Assembly (NCBI RefSeq): GCF_003938605.1
Contig: NZ_RHWX01000004.1
Coordinates: 1 to 64,000, forward strand
Origin: Brevundimonas sp. 357
GTDB taxonomy: Bacteria; Pseudomonadota; Alphaproteobacteria; Caulobacterales; Caulobacteraceae
Direction of reading: 5' to 3'
DNA: 64,000 nt
Under the pieces are notes generated by a model. The model searched no databases. It saw nothing but the letters and a program-made list of their open reading frames with translations, and had not been told where the DNA came from. Shown one piece after another: positions 1 to 8,235 of this stretch (within the stretch, counting starts at the first letter, position 1; the number at the start of each line of letters is the position of its first letter). Both the position numbers and the translations under genes were made by a program.

Positions 1-76
1 TCCGCTCCTTCCCAGCCAGGGAAATCTCAGCGGAAAACTCTAACGTCCGGTGATCCAGTTTTCGGGGAGCAGATCA
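1..76 (-). mobile_element. Probable IS3-family insertion sequence terminus (partial)
   Basis: Read on the minus strand, the sequence from 76 downwards starts TGATCTGCTCCCCGAAAACT. This resembles the outer terminal inverted repeat of many IS3-family elements. It is followed by about 40 bases and then a purine-rich GGAAGGAGCGG at the window edge, which looks like the ribosome binding site of orfA. The transposase would lie outside the window to the left. The assignment rests on remembered IS3-type end sequences, not on a search. The element abuts a response-regulator gene that has lost its receiver domain. Confidence 0.5.
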
Positions 77-130
77 ACTAACCCAAGGACTCTGGTCGCC
101 GCTGGATGAAAACTCAGGGGCACGTCAGAG

Positions 131-508
131 GTGGTCGCTCGCGTCGCCGCCATTCTGAGACGGGTGAACCTCTCGCCGCCTCCGCCTCCGCCCGGCGGGG
201 TGCGGATCGGACGTCTGTCGCTGGATACGGACGGTTGGCGTACGCGTTGGGATGATCTGGAGGTCTCGCTGACTCTGACCGAGTTCGGCATCGTCAAGAT
301 GCTGGCTTCGGCGCCGCGGATGGTCTTCACGCGCGACGCCATCATTGATCGCATTCACGGGCCGGGCTTCGCCTTGACGGACCGGACCATTGACAGCCAC
401 GTCCGCAACCTGCGCGCCAAGTTCGCCGCGCTAGGCGCCGCTGACGTGATCGAGACGCGTGCGGGAGTAGGCTATCAGATGGGGCCCTGTCGCGGCGGTT
501 CGGCGTGA
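131..508 (+). CDS. Response regulator remnant: winged-helix DNA-binding domain only (OmpR/PhoB type)
   Basis: The protein opens with VARVAAILRR, the linker that normally follows the receiver domain. It continues into an OmpR-type winged helix with LTLTEFGIVKML, DRTIDSHVRNLRAKF and GVGYQM. In-frame coding sense can be followed back only to about 122 (TSEVVARV), and a TGA at 107-109 closes the frame. No receiver sequence exists in any frame upstream, so the gene is 5'-truncated. The GTG at 131 has an AGGGG about 12 bases upstream, so a free DNA-binding domain could still be made. The stop overlaps the GTG start of the kinase by four bases, so the pair was one two-component operon. Confidence 0.6.
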   Translation: MVARVAAILRRVNLSPPPPPPGGVRIGRLSLDTDGWRTRWDDLEVSLTLTEFGIVKMLASAPRMVFTRDAIIDRIHGPGFALTDRTIDSHVRNLRAKFAALGAADVIETRAGVGYQMGPCRGGSA

Positions 509-2100
509 TCGGCGACGTTGTCCGGCGAGCTCGAGCGTTCGTTCATGAGCATTGGCCGGCCCTGCGCCTGCGCACCATCCTGCTGTCGGTGCTGTTCTTT
601 GCGGCGGTCCTGCCGGGGATCAGTGCGATCTTCCTGCGCGTCTATGAGAACACCCTGGTCCGCCAGACGGAGGCTGAACTGATCGCGCAGACCGCCGCCC
701 TGTCTGCAGCGGCCGAGGCGTTGTGGCCGGGCGCCCTTAACGTCGCCTCGACAGAGGTCCAGCGGTCGGAGCCGGGGTATTATCGACCCGAACCGGCGGA
801 CATCGACCTGCGTTCCGATCCGGTCCTGCCGCCACGTCCGTCCGTTCGTCGCGCCCTTGGACCGCCGGATCAAGCGGCGGTGGTCGCCGCGGCGCACATG
901 GCGCCGATTATGGAGGAGACCAGTCGGATCACCCTGGCTTCCGTCGCGCTTCTGGACCGAAACGGCGTCGTGGTGAGAGGATTGGGGAGAGGCGGATCAT
1001 GGGGCGATCTACCGGAGGTGAGGACCGCCCTTTCCGGCGCCTCAGCGACCGTGTTGCGTCGTAACGACGCCTATCTGCCGCGATATCAGATGGAATGGCT
1101 CAGTCGAGCTTCGGGACTGCGTATCCATCACGCGCGGCCGGTGGTGGTGAATGGTCGGGTTGAGGGCGTGGTTCTGGCTTCGCGATCACCGCGCGCCCTG
1201 TTCAAGGGGATTTATCAGGACCGGGGCAAGATCCTGTTCGGGATCATCGCGGTCCTCGGCCTGCTCAGCGTGCTGGCGGTCGTGGTCTCGCGCGGCATCG
1301 CACGACCGATCGAGGCGCTGCGTCGCGTCGCCCGGGACGTGACCCATGGCGGGGGGGCGGTGCCGCCTCCGCCCGCGACGGCGGCGGTCGAGATTCGCGA
1401 CCTCTATCAGGACTTCGGCCGTATGGCTGAGGCAGTCGATCGTCGCTCACGCTATCTGCGCGACTTCGCCGCCGCCGTCAGTCATGAATTCAAAACGCCG
1501 CTGACAGGCATCCAGGGCGCCGTCGAACTGCTTCAGGACCACGGCGACGACATGGAGGCGGAGCAGCGCCGACGCTTCCTCGACAACATCGACGCTGATG
1601 CGCGGCGTCTGTCGGACCTAGTGACGCGATTGCTGGACCTGGCGCGAGCCGACATGGCGAAGCCAGAAGCCGGGGCGGCGGTGGATGTTCGGTTGGCGGC
1701 GGCTAGGATCGCGGATGCTCTTCGAAATCGTCTGAGGATCGTCATTGATTTTCCGGACGACTTGCCCCGTGTCGCCGTACCCGAGGCCAGTCTGGAGATG
1801 GCCTTGACGATTCTGCTGGAGAACAGCCGGCAGGTCGGAGCGGGCGAGGTTGCGATCACCGCTCGTGTCGAGGACGAACAGGTCTGCCTGCGGGTAGCGG
1901 ACGACGGACCCGGCGTGGCCGAGGGGGACGCCGGGCGTATCTTCGAGCCTTTTTTCACGACCCGTCGAAGCGAAGGCGGCGCAGGTCTGGGACTGTCGAT
2001 TGCCCGTTCGCTTCTACGAGCCAATCATGCGGACCTGGTGTTGAAGTCCGCCTCAAAAGGAGCCGCTTTCGAACTCGTTCTGCCGTGTTCGCTTGGATGA
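505..2100 (+). CDS. Two-component sensor histidine kinase
   Basis: A 531-residue inner-membrane kinase. TM1 is near residues 25-45 (LLSVLFFAAVLPGISAIF), followed by a periplasmic sensor region of about 190 residues and TM2 near 235-255. A HAMP linker comes next. The dimerization/phosphoacceptor box reads AAVSHEFKTPLTG with H327. The ATPase domain shows the N box (LLENSRQ), DDGPGV, FEPFFTT and GAGLGLSIA. The GTG start overlaps the preceding response-regulator stop (GTGA). The partner regulator lacks its receiver, so phosphotransfer to it is not possible. The kinase may be orphaned or may serve another regulator. The signal is unknown; the layout is CreC/BaeS-like. Confidence 0.85.
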   Translation: MIGDVVRRARAFVHEHWPALRLRTILLSVLFFAAVLPGISAIFLRVYENTLVRQTEAELIAQTAALSAAAEALWPGALNVASTEVQRSEPGYYRPEPADIDLRSDPVLPPRPSVRRALGPPDQAAVVAAAHMAPIMEETSRITLASVALLDRNGVVVRGLGRGGSWGDLPEVRTALSGASATVLRRNDAYLPRYQMEWLSRASGLRIHHARPVVVNGRVEGVVLASRSPRALFKGIYQDRGKILFGIIAVLGLLSVLAVVVSRGIARPIEALRRVARDVTHGGGAVPPPPATAAVEIRDLYQDFGRMAEAVDRRSRYLRDFAAAVSHEFKTPLTGIQGAVELLQDHGDDMEAEQRRRFLDNIDADARRLSDLVTRLLDLARADMAKPEAGAAVDVRLAAARIADALRNRLRIVIDFPDDLPRVAVPEASLEMALTILLENSRQVGAGEVAITARVEDEQVCLRVADDGPGVAEGDAGRIFEPFFTTRRSEGGAGLGLSIARSLLRANHADLVLKSASKGAAFELVLPCSLG

Positions 2101-2189
2101 GACCACATCTGACGGAACAGGAAACGACGCGTTTGGACGCCAAAGAAAAAAGCTGAGTTCACGCTATGTGTCGGCCGCACACTTTCAGT

Positions 2190-2222
2190 CCCGCTCATCC
2201 CGGTGGACGTCGAGATGAGGGG
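2190..2222. repeat. Degenerate REP-like palindrome
   Basis: CCGCTCATCCCGG followed by an imperfect inverted half ending GATGAGG. It is a decayed copy of the unit at 7251-7281 and 60812-60843. It lies in the gap between the convergent kinase and gltA genes. Confidence 0.5.
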
Positions 2223-2264
2223 GGAGGCAGTCGCCAGCACTCAGCCTCCAATTCGGTCAAGAAA

Positions 2265-2292
2265 AAACGCCGGAGCTTGCGCCCCGGCGTTT
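2265..2292 (-). terminator. Rho-independent terminator of gltA
   Basis: On the minus strand a perfect 9-bp stem (AAACGCCGG/CCGGCGTTT) with a 10-base loop is followed by a run of six T. It lies 25 bases past the gltA stop codon. Confidence 0.85.
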
Positions 2293-2316
2293 CTGCATTT
2301 CGCGCTGTGCGCGGTC

Positions 2317-3618
<1,302 letters not shown>

Positions 3619-3685
3619 CTAGGCCCCTTGTTCTTCTTTCGACCGGCGCGCGGGGAGGCGGACGGCCTGAGTTGGTTATGGGTGA

Positions 3686-5116
3686 TCACTTAGTCTGTTG
3701 CAGCGCATCATCCAAGCGTCCGAGACTTTCGTCGCGCCCGAGAGCGCAGAGAGTGCGTGCGATATCTGGCGACGTCGAGCCGCCCGTCAAGGCGGCGCGC
3801 ATGGAAGGCCCGATTTTTCCGAAACCTACGCCTTCTTCTTCGGCGAAAACCTTAAGCTCGGCTTCCAGAGCAAAGACGTCCCAGCTCTGGAAAAGACCCA
3901 GTCGTTCACGCAGTCGTGAAATTCGCTGGCCGCCTTCGCCTTGCAGCAAACCGGCCGATTTCTCGTTTAAGGCGAGCGGACGCGCCTGCAACACGAATGC
4001 CGTCTGATCGGCCAGTTCGGGGATGGTTTTGGCGCGATCCTTGACGAAGGGCATGGCGCGAAGAAGCCGTTCCTCGTCGTCCGGCTGCAACGTGCGGCCG
4101 CGCGCCAGATGGGCGTCCAGGGTCAGCTTGGCCAGGCGATCGTCGTCCGCCAGACGCAGCCAGTGGGCGTTGACGTGGGCCAGCTTGTCGAAGTCCAGGC
4201 GGGCAGGGGCCTTGTTGACGCCGGTCAGGTCGAACCAGGCCAGGGCCTGCTCGTCGCTGAAAAGTTCGTCATCGCCATGCGCCCAGCCCAGGCGGGCCAG
4301 ATAGTTGCGCATGGCCTCGGGCAGATAGCCCATGTCGGCATACTCGTGCACCGCCTGGGCGCCGTGGCGCTTGGACAGCTTGGCGCCGTCCGGGCCATGA
4401 ATCAGGGGGATGTGGGCGAAGGTCGGCCGCGTCCAGCCCAGGGCGTCATAGATCAGGCTCTGACGGGCGGCGTTGTTCAGATGGTCGTCGCCGCGGATGA
4501 CGTGGGTCACGCCCATGTCGTGGTCGTCCACCACCACGGCCAAGTTATAGGTCGGCGCCCCGTCCGAGCGCAGGATGACCAGGTCGTCCAGCGACGCCGA
4601 GTCCCAGCGCACGGCTCCCTGCACGGCGTCATCGACCGCGACGGCCTGATCCAGCGGGCGGCGGAAGCGCACTGTGTGCGGCTTGGCCAGATCGTCGACG
4701 CTCGGTTCGCGATCGCGCCAGGGCGAGACGAAGTCGCGGCCCTCGGCCTTGGCCTGGTCGCGCAGGGCCGTCGTCTCGTCGGCGGTCAGGAAGTCGCGAT
4801 AGGCGTGGCCGGTCGCCAGCAGTTCATTGACCACATCGCGGTGACGGTCGGCGCGAGCGAACTGGAAGACCGGTTCTTCGTCGCCGAACAGTTCGAGCCA
4901 GGACAGGCCGTCGAAGATGGCCTTCACCGCCTCGTCGGTCGAACGCTCGCGGTCGGTGTCCTCGATGCGGATCAGGAATTTGCCGCCGCGCCCCTTGGCG
5001 TACAGCCAGTTGAATAACGCAGTTCTCGCCCCGCCGATATGCAGGTAGCCTGTGGGCGAGGGAGCGAAGCGGGTGACGACGGTCGAGGAAGGGGAGGTCA
5101 TAGAGGCAGGGTCCAT
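3686..5116 (-). CDS. gltX: Glutamyl-tRNA synthetase
   Basis: A class Ib aminoacyl-tRNA synthetase that charges tRNA-Glu, 476 residues. The Rossmann-fold HIGH element is in FAPSPTGYLHIGG and the KMSKS loop is DGAKLSKRHG. The C-terminal anticodon-binding helical domain follows. There are two candidate starts. The ATG at 5116 gives MDPASMTSP and an ATG at 5101 gives MTSPSSTVV; neither has a strong ribosome binding site. The shorter one is closer to the usual N-terminus. The 5' end faces the comEC gene head-on, so promoters overlap or are embedded. Confidence 0.96.
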   Translation of the reverse strand: MDPASMTSPSSTVVTRFAPSPTGYLHIGGARTALFNWLYAKGRGGKFLIRIEDTDRERSTDEAVKAIFDGLSWLELFGDEEPVFQFARADRHRDVVNELLATGHAYRDFLTADETTALRDQAKAEGRDFVSPWRDREPSVDDLAKPHTVRFRRPLDQAVAVDDAVQGAVRWDSASLDDLVILRSDGAPTYNLAVVVDDHDMGVTHVIRGDDHLNNAARQSLIYDALGWTRPTFAHIPLIHGPDGAKLSKRHGAQAVHEYADMGYLPEAMRNYLARLGWAHGDDELFSDEQALAWFDLTGVNKAPARLDFDKLAHVNAHWLRLADDDRLAKLTLDAHLARGRTLQPDDEERLLRAMPFVKDRAKTIPELADQTAFVLQARPLALNEKSAGLLQGEGGQRISRLRERLGLFQSWDVFALEAELKVFAEEEGVGFGKIGPSMRAALTGGSTSPDIARTLCALGRDESLGRLDDALQQTK

Positions 5117-5141
5117 AGGGCAGGGTCTTATACGCCCGCCC

Positions 5142-7250
5142 GTGGGGAAGCGAACCCTTGTGGCCCGGTTATTTGACAGTCTTCGCCATGACGTGCGGGC
5201 GCAGGCGGATCGCTGGCCCCTGTGGTCGTCCGTCTGTTTCGGCGCAGGGTGCGCGGCCTACTTTGCGCTGAAGGATGAACCTGCGACGTGGCCGCTGGCG
5301 ACGGCGACCACGGTCTTGTTCGGAGCCTGGTTCGTCGGGCGGGCGCGGGGGCTGCCACGCGCGGCGACCCTGATGCTGTTGATGCTGGCGTGCTTCGGCG
5401 GCGGCTTGGCGGTCGCCAAGCTGAGGGCCGAGGCCGTGGCGGCGCCGATCGCACCCGCCGACATGAAGCCTACGCAGCTTGAGGGCTGGGTCATGGACGT
5501 GGATTCGCCCGGCCGGAACGGCGCGCGCGTCGTCGTGGCGCCGGTGCGCGTGCGTGGTCTGGCGCCTGAGGCGACGCCCGAGCGATTGCGCGTGACGGTG
5601 AAAGGGACGCCGCCGCCGCCCGGCGCGGCGATCCGCGTCTTCGGCATCCTGAACCCGCCGCCGCCTCCGGCCAGTCCTGGCGCCTATGACTTCGGCCGCA
5701 ACGCCTATTTTCAGGGTATGGGCGGGACGCTGTTCGCTTTGGGTCCGACGCGCACCGCCGATCTGACGCCGCCGCCCTGGCGGATGCGGATGGCGATGAA
5801 GGTCAACGCCGTGCGCTACGCTCTGGCCGAGCGGATCGTGGCGCGCCTGGGCGAGCGCACCGGCGGGGTGGCGGCGGCCATGACCACGGGGCACGAGACC
5901 TGGATCCAGAGCCCGGACCTGGACGCCATGCGGGATTCGGGACTGGCGCACATCCTGTCGATCTCGGGCCTGCACATGGCGGTCGTGGGAGGCTTCGTCT
6001 TCTTCGCCGTGCGCCTGCTGGTCGCGGCCTGGCCGTGGCTGGCGTTGCGCGTGTCGGGCAAGAAGGTTGCGGCGATCGCAGGCCTGATCGCGGTCGGGAC
6101 GTATCTGGTGATTTCGGGGGCGCCGCCGCCGGCCGAGCGGGCGGCGGTCACGGCCTCCATCGCCTTTCTGGCCGTGTTGGCGGACCGGCAGGCGGTGACG
6201 ATGCGGGCGCTGGCGGCGGCGGCCTTCGTCGTGCTGTTGCTGCGGCCAGAAGCCGTCGTGACGCCGGGGTTCCAGATGTCCTTTGCGGCGACGGCGGCCC
6301 TGGTCGCCCTGGTCGAGGTCTGGCCGCGCCGCATCCGAGAGTTCGCCGCACCTTGGCCCATCGTCGCCGTGCAGCGGTTCGGCAGCTGGCTGTTGGCCGC
6401 CTGCGCCGCCAGCCTGGTGGCGGGCATGGCGACGGGACCGTTCGCCATGCAGCATTTCAACCGCACGGCCGTCTATGGACTGATCGCCAATCTGGCGACG
6501 GCGCCGTTGGCGGATTTCGTCATGATGCCCGCGCTTGCGCTGGGCGCGGCGCTGGAGCCGCTGGGCCTGGGCGCGCCCTTCCTTTGGCTGGCGGGCAAGT
6601 CGGTGGATGTCATGCTGGCGATCGGCCATTGGGCGGCGGGTCTGCCCGGCGCGGTTCAGGCGATCCCCAGCGCCCCGGCGGCGGCCCTGCCGGTCGCCTT
6701 CCTGGGCATATTGTTCATGTGTCTGTGGCGCGGGCGGTGGCGCTGGCTGGGCCTGCCGTTCGCGGCGGCTGTGCTGATCTGGCCGCGCCCGACGCCGCCG
6801 GATGTCTGGATCGGCGACGGCGGGGCGAATGCGGCGTATCGGCAGGCGGAGCAGGCGGTTGTCATGCGGCCTGCGGTGCGCCAGTTCGCCAGCGATCTGT
6901 GGTCCCGCCGACGAGGGCTGGAGGCGGTCGGGCGACCGGGCGAAGGCTGGACCTGCAAGCGGTCCTTCTGCGCGCCGCAGGACGAGGAAGGCGCGCTGGC
7001 GCTGTGGTGGGGCAAGGCGTCGCCTAGCGAGGCGCAGATGGATCAGATGTGCCGCAGTGCTGAGGTGGTCAGCATAAGGGCCGTGATCGCGGTCCTGCCG
7101 CCGTCATGCGAGGGGCGGCTGGTGCTGGACGGCGCGGATCATGCGCGCGGCGGTTCAGTGGAGCTTTGGCGCGATGAAGCCGGCGGCTGGCGCGCCCTGT
7201 GGGCGGCGGAGGTGCGGGGAAGGCGGCCGTGGAGCGGAGCTCACTCCTAA
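5142..7250 (+). CDS. comEC: ComEC/Rec2-family DNA-uptake channel protein
   Basis: A polytopic inner-membrane protein of the ComEC family, which in competent bacteria moves single-stranded DNA into the cytoplasm. The N-terminal region has several hydrophobic helices and an OB-like DUF4131 stretch. The competence domain carries LSISGLHMAVVGG and many Ala/Leu/Val-rich helices up to about residue 560. The C-terminal tail of about 140 residues is soluble and too short for the metallo-beta-lactamase-like domain seen in longer homologs. The frame is open from a GTG at 5052, but that would overlap gltX antisense. GTG at 5142 or 5160 (VARLFDSLRHD) is more likely. The 5142 start is a choice, not proven. 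Confidence 0.85.
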   Translation: MGKRTLVARLFDSLRHDVRAQADRWPLWSSVCFGAGCAAYFALKDEPATWPLATATTVLFGAWFVGRARGLPRAATLMLLMLACFGGGLAVAKLRAEAVAAPIAPADMKPTQLEGWVMDVDSPGRNGARVVVAPVRVRGLAPEATPERLRVTVKGTPPPPGAAIRVFGILNPPPPPASPGAYDFGRNAYFQGMGGTLFALGPTRTADLTPPPWRMRMAMKVNAVRYALAERIVARLGERTGGVAAAMTTGHETWIQSPDLDAMRDSGLAHILSISGLHMAVVGGFVFFAVRLLVAAWPWLALRVSGKKVAAIAGLIAVGTYLVISGAPPPAERAAVTASIAFLAVLADRQAVTMRALAAAAFVVLLLRPEAVVTPGFQMSFAATAALVALVEVWPRRIREFAAPWPIVAVQRFGSWLLAACAASLVAGMATGPFAMQHFNRTAVYGLIANLATAPLADFVMMPALALGAALEPLGLGAPFLWLAGKSVDVMLAIGHWAAGLPGAVQAIPSAPAAALPVAFLGILFMCLWRGRWRWLGLPFAAAVLIWPRPTPPDVWIGDGGANAAYRQAEQAVVMRPAVRQFASDLWSRRRGLEAVGRPGEGWTCKRSFCAPQDEEGALALWWGKASPSEAQMDQMCRSAEVVSIRAVIAVLPPSCEGRLVLDGADHARGGSVELWRDEAGGWRALWAAEVRGRRPWSGAHS

Positions 7251-7392
7251 CCGCTCATCCCGGCGGACGCCGGGATCCAGTAAGAGATACACGCGCTATC
7301 GCTGGCCAGATGAGGTCAGAGGACAGGCAAACTTCCAGACAGCACCGCTTAAAGCCAAAGCACTGGATCCCGGCGTCCGCTGGGACGAGCGG
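7251..7392. repeat. Inverted pair of REP-like units (MITE-like) between comEC and lexA
   Basis: A 31-base unit at 7251-7281 (CCGCTCATCCCGGCGGACGC and on to ATCCAGT) recurs in inverted orientation at 7362-7392 with about two mismatches. The units are separated by about 80 bases that show no coding sense. Transcripts from either convergent gene could fold into a long hairpin. The same core occurs at 60812-60843 and, decayed, at 2190-2222. Confidence 0.8.
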
Positions 7393-7409
7393 AGATGGGG
7401 GAGGGCCCC

Positions 7410-8114
7410 TCAGTGATAGCGGCGCAGCAGCCCGACCAGCTTGCCCTGAACCTCGACCTGATCGGGGCCGAAGATGCGGGTCTCATAGGCGCTGTTGGCG
7501 GGCTCCAGCGCGATGGATTGGCCTTTCTTGCGCAGGCGCTTCAGCGTGGCTTCCTCGCCCTCGACCAGGGCGACGACGATCTCGCCCGAGGAGGCGTTCT
7601 CCACCCGTTTGATGATGACGGTGTCGCCGTCGAGGATGCCGGCCTCGATCATGGAGTCGCCCTCGATTTCGAGCAGGTAGTGCTCGCCCGCACCCAGCAT
7701 GGCTTCGGGGACGGGCAGGCGCTCGCGCTCGTGCTGGATGGCGGCGATGGGGGTGCCGGCGGCGATCTTGCCCAGCAGGGGCAGGTCGCGGACGTCGTTG
7801 GCGGCCTCGGCGACGGCGGGGCGAGGGTTCAGGCCGCCGCCCTGGATCACGTCGGGCTTGAAAGGCGCGCGGCCCTTGGCCGGGGCGGCGGTCGTCGCCT
7901 GTTCCGGCAACTTCACCACCTCCAGCGCGCGGGCGCGGTGGGCGAGGCGGCGGATGAAGCCGCGTTCCTCCAGCGCCGTGATCAGGCGGTGGATGCCCGA
8001 CTTGGACGCCAGGTCCAGCGCCTCCTTCATCTCGTCGAAGGATGGCGAAACGCCTGTCTCCCGGATGCGCTCATGAATGAACATCAGGAGTTCGTGCTGT
8101 TTCTTCGTGAGCAT
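7410..8114 (-). CDS. lexA: SOS-response repressor LexA
   Basis: Represses DNA-damage genes and self-cleaves when RecA filaments form. The 234 residues include an N-terminal winged helix ([39 protein letters not shown]). A linker follows, with the cleavage site A119-G120 in GKIAAGTP. The C-terminal serine peptidase domain has catalytic S154 ([11 protein letters not shown]) and K192 (EEATLKRL). Two SOS boxes lie directly upstream at 8129-8143 and 8154-8168, consistent with autoregulation. It is transcribed convergently with comEC. Confidence 0.97.
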   Translation of the reverse strand: MLTKKQHELLMFIHERIRETGVSPSFDEMKEALDLASKSGIHRLITALEERGFIRRLAHRARALEVVKLPEQATTAAPAKGRAPFKPDVIQGGGLNPRPAVAEAANDVRDLPLLGKIAAGTPIAAIQHERERLPVPEAMLGAGEHYLLEIEGDSMIEAGILDGDTVIIKRVENASSGEIVVALVEGEEATLKRLRKKGQSIALEPANSAYETRIFGPDQVEVQGKLVGLLRRYH

Positions 8115-8128
8115 GGCGCAGAATCCAG

Positions 8129-8143
8129 AACAAGGCGTGAACC
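8129..8143 (-). promoter_or_regulatory. SOS box 1 (LexA operator)
   Basis: GAAC-N7-GAAC on the plus strand, which is GTTC-N7-GTTC on the minus strand that lexA uses. This matches the alphaproteobacterial direct-repeat LexA consensus exactly. It lies 15-29 bases upstream of the lexA start codon. Confidence 0.85.
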
Positions 8144-8153
8144 GTTGATGATG

Positions 8154-8168
8154 TTCTGTAAGTGTTCT
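8154..8168 (+). promoter_or_regulatory. SOS box 2 (LexA operator)
   Basis: GTTC-N7-GTTC on the plus strand, in the opposite orientation to box 1, with its centre about 25 bases away. It lies 40-54 bases upstream of the lexA start codon, where it would cover the promoter. Confidence 0.85.
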
Positions 8169-8199
8169 GGTTAAAAGTCAACTAACGCCACGCTGAACC

Positions 8200-8229
8200 C
8201 CCGCGCCCGCCGCATGACGGGCGCGGGGC
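8200..8229 (-). terminator. Hairpin after the S9 peptidase gene
   Basis: A perfect 11-bp GC stem (CCCCGCGCCCG/CGGGCGCGGGG) with an 8-base loop lies 7 bases past the S9 peptidase stop codon. No T-run follows on the minus strand, so it may act as an RNA end-stabilising hairpin rather than a classic terminator. Confidence 0.5.
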
Positions 8230-8235
8230 CGGGTC

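Noticed and set aside
40..354. Minus-strand frame ending in LVDLLPENWITGR, reminiscent of an IS66 transposase tail.
   Set aside because: Most of the frame is antisense to the winged-helix domain. The last 76 bases are better explained as an IS3-like terminal repeat than as coding sequence.
8172..8186. TTAA-N7-CTAA next to the SOS boxes as a CtrA binding site.
   Set aside because: The second half deviates from TTAA and the motif is short enough to occur by chance. There is no cell-cycle context.
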